Source: Dermatemys mawii (Eukaryota; Chordata; Testudines; Dermatemydidae). Taken from it: a stretch of 64,000 bases of DNA. Positions 26,472 to 38,583 of this stretch are shown here, in pieces. Location of the stretch: contig ML677374.1 in NCBI GenBank assembly GCA_007922305.1, forward strand, positions 5,274,991-5,338,990, written 5' to 3'. The translations under genes were made by a program, and so were the position numbers. The notes under the pieces are model-generated. The model ran no database searches. It was not told where the DNA came from and was given only the letters and a program-made list of their open reading frames with translations. Each line of letters starts with the position of its first letter. Positions within the stretch are counted from its first letter, which is position 1.

Positions 26472-27130
26472 ACAAAGCTCTTTCCTTATCTTTGTGGATC
26501 CTGCGTTTCCTGGCGGATTTTCACTAGCCTCAGAGGCTCACTGTGACCCTCCACGTAGCCCTTCTCTCTCTAGAGACAAGGTCACAGCCTATTGAGCCAC
26601 TTTCATCACAAGCCAGTGAGGAGAAGCTATCCTTCCTGGCACAGTCTCTATTGTCTCCCAATCTCAGAAACTAATTAAGGGAGGCAGAAATGGGGGAGCC
26701 TGGGCCCGCCCTCTACTCTGGGCTCCAGCCCAGGGACCCTAATAGTATTAGCTAAGGTGGCTGACCTTTTATCCACAAAACACAATATAATTCCCTGGGC
26801 TACTTCCCCACAGCAGTCCCCACTTCTTCAAACTCCACTTCACCCTTACCTCAGGGCCTCCTTCCTTGCGTACGATATGTTGTCCACTACTCAGTCTCAC
26901 CAACAGCACAACTTCCTCCCACAGCTCCTGACACCCACACCCACCTGACTAACTGGGAGGTTTTTAACTGGTTTCAGCCAGTACCTGATTGGCTTCAGGT
27001 GTCCCAATTAGGCTAGCTGTTTCTACTCCTTTCTAGAAGGTTCCATTGGTACCAGGGATTTGTTTAGCCTGAGACTAACATATCTATTCTTTAGCACTTT
27101 CCTATAGCCATCCAGCCTTGCCCCATCACA
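26468..27130 (-). mobile_element. Solo LTR-like element, minus-strand sense
   Basis: On the minus strand it starts TGTGATGGGGCAAGGC and ends CTTTGTCACA, giving the TG...CA ends of an LTR of about 663 bp. I recall this sequence as an LTR repeated in turtle genomes, where the CA end is followed by 'actggcg' like a primer-binding site. Here no internal region or second direct LTR follows. A good splice-donor word, CTGAG|GTAAGG, lies on the minus strand near 26846-26855. Whether the parent was a retrovirus-like or Gypsy-like element is not determined. No coding sequence is present. Confidence 0.7.
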
Positions 27131-27229
27131 ATACACACATATAACGATGAGATGGTACAGAAACCCCAAGGGCAGATAACAACATTTAGCACTTTAACAA
27201 TGTTTGACATGGTATGGAAATAGTAATTC

Positions 27230-27395
27230 AGCCTCATGAAACCACTGTGGTATAGGTAAGTGTTAGATATAGAAAAAAACGATAGATATAGAGTAAGTCA
27301 CTTATAAAGACCAGACCACAAGTCATTGGCAGAGGTATGTGTAGAACTCTGGGATACCTGCTGCCCAGCTCTGTGCTCAGACCACTAGACCCGAG
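27230..27395 (-). mobile_element. Ancient LINE fragment (L3/CR1-like)
   Basis: Contains 'accactgtggtataggtaag', 'gagtaagtcacttataaaga', 'acaagtcattggcagaggta' and 'cagctctgtgctcagaccac'. The order matches the internal segment of the split LINE at 13926-14475, in the same orientation. The 143-codon + frame that starts here at 27337 runs out of this repeat and is not considered a gene. Confidence 0.5.
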
Positions 27396-30300
27396 AGACA
27401 GACACATTAACCTCTTAGTAAAACAAAGGAGCACAAAACTCCTACAGAGTAGCATAGTCATTAAGGCAAAATTTGATTTTCCGGGGAAAAAAATTCTTCT
27501 AGCAGGTGTATTCCCTCAAAGAGAACGAATCCAGATTTTGAGTGAAGAGCTACAAGAGTGCGTGGAATTGTCTTCACCATGTGATCTACACGCAGTCCAC
27601 AGTGGCAAGTGTTCCATCGTACAGGCTGTGAGAGCAGCTGCCACTTCTCTTTTGCAGTGGTTTGGGGCCACTGAATCTATAAATACAGAGCTCAGGACTC
27701 CCTTCTTGATTTATCTCCAGTGGTCCTTTACCCCATCTCTCGGACTTAAGCCCCACTGCAAGCTTTAAAAGGTAAGGATGGCTTAGCATGGACTCTCCAC
27801 ACTTGCATGAATGTCTCGGTATCACCCTGGCCATTGTACTTAAAGAGTCTCCATTGTTTATGATCACAGAAAATGTGTTCATTTAACCCAGCTATTCTCT
27901 TAGCAGATACATGCATGTAGACATGTATCAAAATCAAGTGGGCCTGTGACCAGTCTATCACTAGGGAAAGCCAAAAGAGAAACTACACAAAGGAGAACCC
28001 ACATGGGGATTCCAATTCCCCAAGACTCTTTCTCTGAGATCCAATAAGGAGACCAGGGGTAGGGAATGTAAAATGGAAGAGAGCTGGCTGGTGCACAAAG
28101 AGTACTTGTCTCTTCCACCTTGTTTTTCTTTACACGACAGCGTGGGAAATTGGGTAACCTATTTCAACTACCCTTTCTGCAGGTTTTCCCAGGGCCTTCC
28201 CAGTGACACACTGCAGCAACTATACATCTATGCTGCATTTTTTATGCATCTATGCTGCATACAGTTCAAAGTTGATCTACCTTCAACATGAGAAATGTGG
28301 GTATTTCTGTAATAATCACACTGATTTTACACAAAGTTTTAACTATGTCAAATAAAGACGATGTGGATAACTGGAGAGATTTTATTAACTTCCTTGTATC
28401 TTGAAAAACTAATGAATCAGATTTCTGTTTTTATCCAGCCCTTCTAATGTGTTTGACCTTTTAGAGATTCTTTTTAACAGGATTATTTCTCTAACAGATA
28501 TTCATTTTAGAAAGTTTTATTCTATTTTTTAAAATGTTTACTTCGTGCACAGAAAGTACAGATCTGTTCCTTTAATTGGTATTGCTTTAACTGAGCCCTT
28601 CTGTCGAAACCACACAGTTCTCTGATGAACGAGCAAAAGGGTTAGGATATGAATCTGTCAAGTTTGGAATATTTTCTTCTATGGAGTTTTGTAAAATGAC
28701 TGAAAACAATAATGCTTCAGTATTTTCTGAGAATAGCTCATTTGTTCTTTATTTCAGTGTTACAGAAAAGATTATTTGCGACTATTCACTTCCTTACAAA
28801 ATATTCAGATTCTTCAATGAAAAAAGTTTCCCACATTATGTAGACACCCACACAGCTACATTTGAAAGTGAATGAAAAGCTGTGCTATAAAATGACGACT
28901 ATGATAATCTCTCGCTATGCTCCAGCTTTGCTTAGGCACTTTCATTCTGCATCTGTATTGGGAAAAGTGTGGAGCAGATACTTGATTTGGCTGATTAAAC
29001 ACAAACATGGAAAATGGAAGCAACCATGGGATGGTTGAAGCAAATTAGCAAGAATATTGTTAAGTGTCTGAAAACTGTTCTACTTATGGTTAACTAAAAC
29101 CCTCATATAATTTTTTGCTTCATGGGAATCCATTGTAATGTACAACAGTATATAACTGGTTATATGATGGGGAGTATTTCACCTCTACTCTCAGCCACTG
29201 TTTTGAAGTCAGACCAGTCCAGATTTAACCAGAAGTTGTTACCATCTGGAGCGTGTTTAATGATTTACATGAAATCACTTGGTGGTCTAAGTCCCGTTCC
29301 TAATCATAAATACCACCATTATAATTGGAACCCTTCTTAGTAGTCTCAGCTTAGACACCAAGGATTCAGTGGGCAGTGGACATGTGACTGAGGATGGATG
29401 AACCAAGCCATCCAATCAACATGGATTCCAACCTTCAGGTCTTTCAATCCAGCACCAGAAAAGCCTTTCAATTACAGAATTTTTAAAATGTACAGTTATA
29501 TTGCTGCTTTCTGCAAAGTCAGCTGCAAGGTTATCACACTATAATTATAAAGCCACCAGAAGATCGCTATATTTTAGGCCCACATAAGCATGAAGAATCA
29601 AAAACCTTGCATTGCATTTGAGAGGGAAATGGACAAGTTAGAATAGCTGCTACAGCCCCAGTCATCACAGCAGTATGCCACAGATTAAACTGTGCAATGG
29701 GGCAGGAGAACTGAAAGTTAGATCTGGTTAAAGGCAAGGGAACCAGCCCTGTTCAACACATGCATTGATAGATGACTGTAAAGGAAGACCTCCACCACTA
29801 GAAGGAAAAACTGAATACAAAAGCACATCACATTTGTTAAGCCCAATTTACTAGACTTCTTTTATTAAACCCCCCCAATCAAGTCAGTTTCACAATTACA
29901 GTCAAATCCATACCCCACCGATCCTTGCAATTTCAGGACTTTACTGTATTCAATATAGTTAACTTACATTAAAAAGCCACTAGCTTGCTATCTTCTTATC
30001 CACAGCAGTAATGAATTTCCCATAATACAGTATAGATGGGCTTATATTGCACCAATGTCTGATACTACCTTCCACTTAAGGAATGGTTGTCAGTTCTTCA
30101 TTAACTCTTTTCTTTGTAATTTTTCTCCCATTTTCACTTGTTTTCCTCCTCACATACCTCTACAAGGTTAATCCAGATGTGGTATGTAAGGCTTAGGCCA
30201 GCGAATAAGTTTTCTCTTCCTCTCATTCCATGTCTCTGAAATGTAATTCCACCCATTTCCTCCCCATCTGAGGAAATAGTTAGCTGTCTTAATAATACAA

Positions 30301-32499
30301 TCTAATGGCTACTACTAAGATTTGAACCAGGTTTGTAATGCAGCATGGCTACTCAGCTTCGTAAAGAGATTGTGAAAAGAGATGTTGTTACAATGAAGAA
30401 ATTCAGAAAACAAAAAGTTGTTCTGCTTTAAAAGCTGGCTGGAATAAAGAGCTATCTTCAAAAATAGACAGGAAACAGAAAAGACTAATGTTGGGCAGAT
30501 GACAGATCCCTGAATTCAGTTAACTGGCCTTCAAGATATGAGTGTTCTATTAAACATAGAGGCATTATGCTGGTCGTCCTCTTTAAACCCAAGAGTGATT
30601 AAAATGCTGGCAGAAAATAAAAACTGGCTATTGAAGGGCCTGCCCTGAGGTCCTAATTTCAAATCAAATTTTACAGCACTGCACAGGAACAATGGTAGCC
30701 CAGTACTCTAAGTCTTCTTTTTGTCACTTTGTACAAAGAAACCCCCTCAAACTCTCTCAAAGAACAATGGCCCCTCTTGATTCACAACTACGCCAAGAAT
30801 GGGCTCAAACCATACAAAAACACATTTTAAAAATACATTTTACACTGCCCTTGACATTTGAGATAAATAGAAGCCAATGTATTGAAATTCCAAGTATTTT
30901 TTTTATATCCATTCACAATGTGAATTTTTATTTCCCCCAGTCTACTTGATCTTTGACATTTTGGCCTCTGTAAAAGGAGGACACAGCAGAGCAGTCAAAG
31001 AAATTAATTATGCAGATAATTGCATTTTATTAAAATGATTACTGTAACAGAGAACACAACAAATGGCAGCTGCGTGAACCTGGCCCACAGTAGAAAGCAA
31101 GAGGACAGAAGCAGTTCATTTTTAATTGAAAATCATCAAAGTTATTAACATGTAATTATCTGTTATTGATATATTACACTGGATTAATTAGGATTTTTCT
31201 AAATCTTCAGGTTTGCTTTCTGTTAAAAACACTTTCCATATTTCTGCTGAGCTGCTTCAGACTCTCTTTTTATATAGGGCGAGTTTATTTGAATTTGGCA
31301 GCTTAGTTGCAGACAGTTGTTTCCTAGCGAACAGAACATAAGACCATATGTTTCAACGTTTAAGCAATTTAGAATCATAGGTATAATTCTGAGTGTCCTT
31401 AGAAGAAATTGTACGTTAAATACCCAAAGGATCTGAGCACTACACAAGATACAGCCTTTTTTAGCACTTTTCCCATAGCAACAAAACCACTCTACACTAC
31501 TTATATCATATACTTGAACCACAAGCATGCTGAGAGCATTGGTGAGCTGACTATAGTTTGCATTCAGCCCCTTCAGGGGCTTGCTGTGTTTCCAACAGGA
31601 AGAGATGGATAAGTATACCCTTTTTTCCCCTTGTCTGGAAGTGAATTCATCCAGAGTTGTCTTCAAAAAACATCTACAGTCAAGAGTCAGACCTGCCTTC
31701 TTGATTTGTGGGCATCTAACCTACTTTGTAAATGGGAATATCATCAATGGCTTCCTTTAAGAACAAAAACCAAGACTAAACACATCACAATTTCTTCATC
31801 AATTTTGCTGCGCCACAAAGACAAGTTTTTAGCTTCATGAGGGACATGAATCTAGCAAAAGCAAAAAAAGAAAGTTTTCCATCACTAGAGCAAAAACATT
31901 TGTATAATCCTGAAAATAAGTCATCTGTGCTCCTTTCTCATTTCTTTGGGATGATGAACACCACCAACAATGATTTAAACCAAGAGAAAGCCAAGGCAAC
32001 CCCTTCTTCCCGCCCCTGGGTTTTACCACAGTGCATGCCCTTGCACCAGTATGGCAGTATTATTTTCCTGACATGAAGTCACACAACCTCCAAATTACTT
32101 GAAAACATTTTAAGACTAGTCTTAGAGAAAACTGTTTCAATGCTTCACTGAATCAGTTAGAAAGTGTTATCTTCACAGCTTTAATCACAGTAGCTGAAAG
32201 AAAACACCACCACATGAAAAGAAAAATGACTATTTGAAGTTAGAATTTAGTGATATCTTTCTTTTTGAAAAAAAAAAACAAAAACAAGAAATCCCATTTT
32301 AGGCAATTCCTTCACAGATTAAATGTTACTCGGATCTAGTCTCCAAATTTTTGGTCAGGTTTTGTACAACAGGGTGGTAAGCATATGATCCACTCAATTG
32401 TTTGGGGGTTGAAACAGTAAGGGCCAAATCTGGTCCTCTGATAGAATCATGAGGGTTTCACTGACTTAAATGAAACCTATGCCCAGCAAAATGCCTGCT
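27396..32499. other. Non-coding sequence with a possible conserved regulatory patch
   Basis: No supported gene. 30990-31200 is unusual for its density of homeodomain-type words (see findings). Opposing frames near 27.6-28.3 kb and 31.2-31.7 kb overlap each other and have no codon signature. Nothing else is recognised in this 5 kb. Confidence 0.45.
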
Positions 32500-33257
32500 C
32501 AGAATTATAGAACTGGAAGGGACCACGAGAGGTCATCTAATCTACTAACTAAGTAGTATCTAGACCATTCCTGACAAGTGTTTGTCTAACCTGCTCTTAA
32601 AATCTTCAGTGATGGAAATTTCACAACCTCCCTAGGCAATTTGTTCCAGTGCTTCACCATCCTGATAGTTAAGAAGTTTTTCCTAATGTCAAATTTAAGC
32701 CTCCCCTTGCTACAATTTAAGCCTATTGCTTCTTGTTCTATCCTCAGAGGTTAAGAACAATTTTTCTCTCTCCTCCTTATAACCTTTTATGTATTTGAAA
32801 ATTGTTATGTCCCTTCTCAGTCTTCTCTTTTCCAGACTAAACAAACCCAATCTTTTCAATCTTCCCTTAGAGATCATGTTTTCTAGACCTTTAGTCCAGA
32901 GAAGAGCCACAAAAATGACTCTCTCCAATTTGTCCACATCTTTTCCGAGATGTGGTGCCCAGTACTCCAGTTGAGGCCTAATCAATGTGGAGCAAAGCAG
33001 CAGAATTACTTGTTGTGTCTTGCTTATAACACTCTGGCTAATACATCCCAGAATGATGTTTGAGTGGTTTTTGTTTGTTTGTTTTTTTGCAACAGTGTTA
33101 CACTGTTGACTAATATTTAGCTTGTGGTCCATTACGACCCCCAGATCCTTTTTCACAGTACGCCTTCCTAGGCCATCATTTTCCATTTTGTATGTGTGCA
33201 ATTGATTGTTCCTTCCTAAGTGGAGTATTTTGCATTTATCCTTATTAAATTTCATCC
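32500..33257 (-). mobile_element. CR1 LINE with a long open ORF2 fragment
   Basis: A 5'-truncated CR1 on the minus strand. The 3' UTR is at the left ('agaattatagaactggaagg', 'gaccacgagaggtcatctaa'). To the right, 33255-32710 stays open for 181 codons and encodes the C-terminal part of CR1 reverse transcriptase: MKFNKDKCKILHLGRNN at the start, then KDLGVVMDHKLN, ILGC, LIRPQLEYWAP, LGLFSLEKRRLRRD and FKYIKGY. The usual C-terminal 'RKxFFT..VVxxWNxLP' part lies beyond, at 32620-32700, after a frame break. The family function is target-primed reverse transcription. An in-frame T-rich run at 33069-33088 adds lysine/asparagine residues. Non-functional, because the upstream endonuclease and catalytic domains are missing. 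Confidence 0.85.
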
Positions 33258-36200
33258 ATATATAAGAGAAGCAATTGCAAAAGTGACTAAGCTGTGCTCC
33301 TAAATCCCTTAAACAGACATTTAATGGGACTTGTGCACTTCACTTCCTTAGGCACTGTTGAAAATCTCCCTTATAAAGATTAAATAGTTTAAAGGATCAA
33401 ACAAACCCAAATGTGCCAAAAAAATTTACACATTTACATTGAAACAAAGCATGCCACCTATTATCTGCAACAGTCACAGGAGGCAAGGCTAAGAATAACC
33501 ACTGGAGAGCCAAATCCCTTGGATAGAGATGATGCTTACATATGTTGCCAAATGAGTATCTACAACTGAAGGAGGAGACTAGGATGTACCTGAGTGTGCT
33601 GCCAGCTTTTTCAAACCCTTTGCACTCTGAGATCAATTTCACTACGTTTTCAAATGGACCATGTGTTAACGTCAATCCACTCATATATCCCTGATGTAAG
33701 TGCAAAACTCATCTCAACCTTAATTATGTAGGCACAACCTACATGTCCATAAAAATGCACTACCAAGGTTCATATGATTCCTAAATTACAATTCACTGTT
33801 TCTTATTTTATGACAACTAACCCTTCTTCTCTTGCCCAATTTACGATGAACTGACAACAGATCTGGAAAGCATGATGAAACCTGACCTAGTCATACAGTC
33901 CAATATGTCAAATCCAATAAAATTCTGCATGAAGACCTTGCTATATGAAAAAATGGACCTGATCCTGCTCTCACAGAAGTCCAGAGCAACATTTCCGTTT
34001 GCTTGACGGAATGCCCCTTGGTATGGTTTTCTACCAGCATCTGTTTAAAAAAAGTTTCTTGTCTAGAGAATGTAGCTCAGTGTTGAAGTAGGAATGAAAA
34101 AATTGAGACTCTGTTTTTATGTTTGTTTGTGTTTGTGTGTATCTATTTATCTATCTTCTGACTGGGAAAAAGTGAGGATCAGTTAGTAATGCCTGTTGCT
34201 CTTCCACTCCTGCTGCTGCTTTTGCTAAAAGGAATGGATTTTATGAGACAGGAACCTAAATTCACAAGTCTCCATGGGATCAAAGGGAGGTGCTATGAAA
34301 GCTCTCAAAACACCACCTGATGGCAAAAATGTGTTCAGGGACTTTAGCGAACTCTTAATATTGAGCTTCTTTTCAAACATTTTTGTACTACATACTGGTT
34401 ACTTACTCTTCACCCTTAGTACTGTCTATGGAAAACTGAAAGAGCTACCAGGTGATATCAGATGGCTCTATCTAGAGTGGGAACATTCACTGTTGTGTAT
34501 ACAAAACTGTCACATTTCCTCTGCTTTCTAACAACCAGGAAACTGATGTTGCTCTTTGTACACACACAATGCTGCAACTATGCTCATCAACTTCATTCAT
34601 ATTGATTTACTAAAGAAATTTAGTACTATAAAAACGGTGCAGTATAATACTATTGAGCTGGTGAATAAAATGACAATACTAAATGATACTTGAAAATTAT
34701 TACATCTTGTGTCAAGTGAATTATCTGAGATAAGATAAATACACAAGCATTGTTGAGTGATGTGCCAAACACCCACTGAAATATCAAATCTTAAATCCTG
34801 TTAGGCCACCCAGTTTGAGAGTCACACTTTTACCACCTCATGGACTTAATCCTACACCCAATGAAATCCATCCATCTATTTCAGGCATTTCTAATATACC
34901 AATCACAGCAGTAGCTAGATGTCAGATACAAAATTGCACAAGCTCTCTGGGAAGCACTGTAGTCAAGTAGTTTAAGCAGTGCCTTGCTGGCTTTGAAACC
35001 TGGGTTCTGACAACAAATTATCCTGTGACCCAGGGGTAGGGAAGGGAAAGTTTTGAATTTCTTTGCAAAGGACCTTCTCCTTCTCTCCTTGCACAGATAT
35101 GAAGGAGCATCCAAAGACAAACCTATAGAATGACCTTCCCTTCATAAAAGACCAGTGTTGCAAAACACTTTTCTCCTAAAACACCTAAGTAACTTTTTTC
35201 AAGTAGTCCAGGCTGGGCCTGGAGCTGTCCCTAGGGGAGTTACTTCAGATCTAATGTTATTGTTTCTAGGGCAAACTGCAAAGCACCACGTACCAAGAAG
35301 AAATGTCCCATGAAAGTTTACAGAGGGTCTCTTCTTCCAGGGCTGCTATGCAACTGCCCAATAGGAAACTGGAAGATGGAGGGCTTTCAAGTCTTTCACC
35401 ATAAACCTAGGAGACCTTCTCCTGCCATGGATTGAGCTTCTGCAGGGCTGAAAATGGATTGGAACCAAATGAATCAGGTCTATAGTGTTTCAATTTTTTA
35501 TACGCAAGAGAAATAAGGAGCTGTTAAATCTTGGAGCTAAGAAACAAATATTAAATGTTACATAGTATAGCTTAAAATATTGAAAGTATGCCTTTATAGG
35601 TCATTTGCTTAATTTTAAAACTAGTTATTTATCAATTTATAAAAGGTTTTACTATTGCAAAGATTCTGCCTTTGCTACTTGATACACTCAGAGAAATTCA
35701 TGTCAGTGCATGAACAGTTTTAAGTGATTCTTTTAAAAAGTGAGTCAATCCATTTGTGATATTTTCTTTAACAGCATGACACTTAAATACAATTAAAAGT
35801 AAGCTTTAGAATTATGAGTCAATTATCTGAATTAAATATATAAATCTATTCACTGGGTATAAACAGTCTGGGCCAGGACATGACTCTTACCAGGAAGGTA
35901 CTTTGTCTCTACCCTTTTTTCCTATGTTGTTTCAATGGGAACATTTTAGTGGATCATTCAAATTTTATTTCACCCGTTTACTTTAATGATGTAAAATTCT
36001 AAGCGTAAAGAAGGGGCTTAAATTTTTATTATTCAAATGGCCTTGAAAGCACATTTTGAATAGGATATCACTGACAAAATATACTGATCAGCATACGGTA
36101 CTGTAAGTGTATACTGTATGAGAAAAAAATGTTTACTATAATACACTGACCTGTATCATGTGATGGAGTATTAATCTTTTATTACCATTGCCCATTCTAA

Positions 36201-37223
36201 AGGGATTGGGACTGGACACAAACTTAATTACCTCATCACCACCCATCAGGCATTGCAACTCTATTACAAATTAATATTATTTAGTAAAACAATTGATTTT
36301 GTGTTTTTATTTTGAAATCTTATTAAATGTGAGAAGTGATCACTTTTAGCATTTAGAATAAGGCAGGTAAGAGGGGGAGAGTGTCTAGTTGCTGTAGGTA
36401 CCCTCTGTATGTCTTGCAATGCTAACTATTAATGTAATTGATAGCAGTTTAAGTACTGGCTGTAAAAAGAGCAATTTAAACAAAGGTTTGTAATTACACT
36501 TTTAAGATTAGTCCCTAGGTATATCAGAAATGTGATTCTGAATATGCCTTGTATGTATCATATTAATTACAAATCAGTATGTAATATGGAGTGGCAGGAC
36601 TAGCTAACTAGGGAAGATCTGATCTGGTTCTGAACTCTAGATCAATTCCATCTCTAGGGATACGAAACACTGAAAGCTTTTAAAGGCATAGTAATGGGCC
36701 AATTCCTGTTCTTCTTACTCAGAAAAGTAGTCCCACTCAAGTCACTTTGTGGTCTCTGCACCTCTTATTAAGTCTAGAACAATCACTAAAAGCTCATTTT
36801 GAAAAAAATTAATTTTATTATTTTTGTTCTACCTCAGAATCCAGCAAAATTAAATCTCATTTAGGGAAATCAAAAATTAGATAAAATTTTTGACATCACA
36901 TTAAAAATGTGTAGACCTCAGGCTACACATACCTCACCAAGAAGCTTAACTCCTGTCAAACTCCCATTGAATCCCATGATTGCAGTTACTCATGTACTTA
37001 AGTGTTTGCAGGTTGAGGTCCTTAGTCGTTAAACACACCATAACATTTAATTCATCTCAAGTTTCCACAGGTTTCAAAGCAATTTGGTTGCATAATCAAA
37101 ATCCAGGGTGTCCTGAAGGAAGCTGAAATGTGGAAGTTTGGTCCTGACTTGAACTAAGCTTTTACTCTGTCAATGCAAATATTTTACTAATGACACAGAG
37201 TGCTATTTCTTCATCCTTTGCAG
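33258..37223. other. Non-coding sequence upstream of a candidate exon
   Basis: No supported gene in about 4 kb. A short old repeat piece is visible near 33290-33372 ('cttaggcactgttgaaaatc'). If the exon candidate at 37224 is real, this stretch is intron. I could not find an upstream exon partner here. Confidence 0.4.
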
Positions 37224-37264
37224 ACGGATTTTTCAGCGACCGAATACTTGAAACTCTCAATGAA
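37224..37264 (+). CDS. Candidate 41-nt internal exon of an unidentified gene
   Basis: The upstream side has a branch-site-like TACTAAT at 37185-37191, a pyrimidine-rich run and the acceptor 'catcctttgcag'. The downstream side has a perfect donor GAA|gtaagt at 37265. The exon keeps two CpGs in a CpG-poor region. In the frame that fits the next candidate exon it reads (x)GFFSDRILETLNE, entering after one base of a split codon and leaving in phase 0. The other forward frames either stop or do not join the next exon. I do not recognise the protein. This could be a chance assembly of good splice sites. Confidence 0.42.
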
Positions 37265-37515
37265 GTAAGTGGAACTTTAAGGTTCCCCAACCAATCCAGT
37301 ACTGGATCCAGTCTGAAGTTTAGCAAAATAAATCTCATTTAAATATTATTTTACTCTTTGGATATGTTTAATAAGAAGCCTGCTAAACAAAGCCTTTATA
37401 AGAAAAAAAAACACTCTGGGGAAAAGAGATATTTAGTTATTTTTAACACTGATAATCTTGTGCAAAAGAAATTTCTTTCCTGTGTTTCAACATTTTACAT
37501 TATGTTCTATTATAG

Positions 37516-37590
37516 ACACTGATGTGGGAAAAAAAGTTTAGAAAAATCCAGGACTGGAAAAAAGAACTACCAAATGTAAAGGTCTTTTAA
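37516..37590 (+). CDS. Candidate terminal coding exon with stop codon
   Basis: Follows the 37224 exon after a 251-nt intron (gtaagt...ttatag). The joined frame stays open for 24 codons, starting TLMWEKKFRKIQDW and ending KELPNVKVF, then TAA at 37588-37590. The peptide is charged and helix-like, rich in Lys/Glu/Trp. If the stop is used this is the C-terminus of the protein, and AATAAA signals follow at 37711 and 37739. An alternative weak donor, AAT|gtaaag at 37576, would make it an internal 60-nt phase-0 exon. No family recognised; gene identity unknown. Confidence 0.38.
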   Translation, partial: TLMWEKKFRKIQDWKKELPNVKVF

Positions 37591-37710
37591 AATTCGGTAG
37601 CTCTAGATTCTTCTGTACTGGTTCGCATGACCCCCATTTTATTTTTAGAAAGGCGTTAATTCCCATTTGGATACGGTGCAATACTTTGTATCCCAGTGCT
37701 GTTTTGCACA

Positions 37711-37744
37711 AATAAACTAAAGAAAGTGTTGACTTAAAAATAAA
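37711..37744 (+). terminator. Candidate polyadenylation signals
   Basis: Two AATAAA hexamers at 37711-37716 and 37739-37744 lie 120-150 bases after the stop at 37590. The following sequence turns T-rich ('cattttttttctctgtg' near 37760), as expected of a downstream element. AATAAA is frequent by chance in AT-rich DNA, so this only supports the exon call in combination. Confidence 0.35.
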
Positions 37745-37749
37745 ACATT

Positions 37750-38583
37750 GGAAGAGGAGACATTTTTTTTCTCTGTGAAAATTTCCGGAAAAGCTGTAAA
37801 CAAAGGCAGGTTTGGCTCAGTAGTTGAGTGACTCTGTTGAGCTGTTGAGGATGGAGAACATATCAAACCTCACAGAGTGAGGAAATGTTTGTAAAACAGT
37901 TAGTAAATCATGGACAGCAAGGTCACCATGTTTAACAGCAGGAATGACACGTTGCCAAAACCCCAGCTGTGAAAGGGCGTATATATACATGGTTTGGTGT
38001 CTCATTTATTCTTCACATCCTATTTTTTAATTTTTTTAAAATGTATTCTTTAAAATCTATTAGAGAAAAAAATCAAGAGATTTCAAACTGATGAGACCTG
38101 TGTGCACTGCAATGCAAGCCACTGAAGTCAAATTTTGGAACTAACGCCTTCTTCAGTTTTGCCAAAGAGAACACAAGATGTGAAAGCACTAAAGTTATCT
38201 GTAGCCTGAACGATTTCTCTAAAGATTGATACTGACTGATCTCTGGGCTTGGATGACAAAGTTTAAAGTTTCAGCTGAGGATTCAAATTCACATTGAGAA
38301 AGAAAACAGTTTGTAGATATTGAAAACCGGCACAGAAAGAGGGTAAGAGGATACAGTTATAAATAACATACATCACACACATTCACATACTGTAATTAAT
38401 GTTTGTATACTTTACAGCATTATGTTTATACTTTAGTGAATGTTTGTACTTACAAAAGCTATTATTTTATTAAAAGATGATGTGTTCGCTATTTGATTTA
38501 GAATGCAAATCACATGCTGTTGCAGACATCAGTGACTCTGGTGGCGTCACACAGTAATTTGTGTGTGGCCTTCTATAAAGCAT
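37750..38583. other. Non-coding sequence, nothing recognised
   Basis: A tRNA-like 'tttggctcagtagttgagtg' near 37811 has no matching B box or cloverleaf. Otherwise featureless. Confidence 0.5.

Noticed and set aside
27337..27768. 143-codon + open frame
   Set aside because: Begins inside an ancient LINE fragment and overlaps several minus-strand frames. No family recognised.
31223..31666. 147-codon minus-strand open frame
   Set aside because: Longest non-repeat frame on that strand, but overlaps a + frame, shows no domain, no splice context and no recognisable family. Frames of this length occur by chance in 64 kb.
37805..37840. tRNA-like A-box 'tttggctcagtagttgagtg'
   Set aside because: No B box and no cloverleaf arms follow within 80 bases, so neither a tRNA nor a tRNA-derived SINE is supported.
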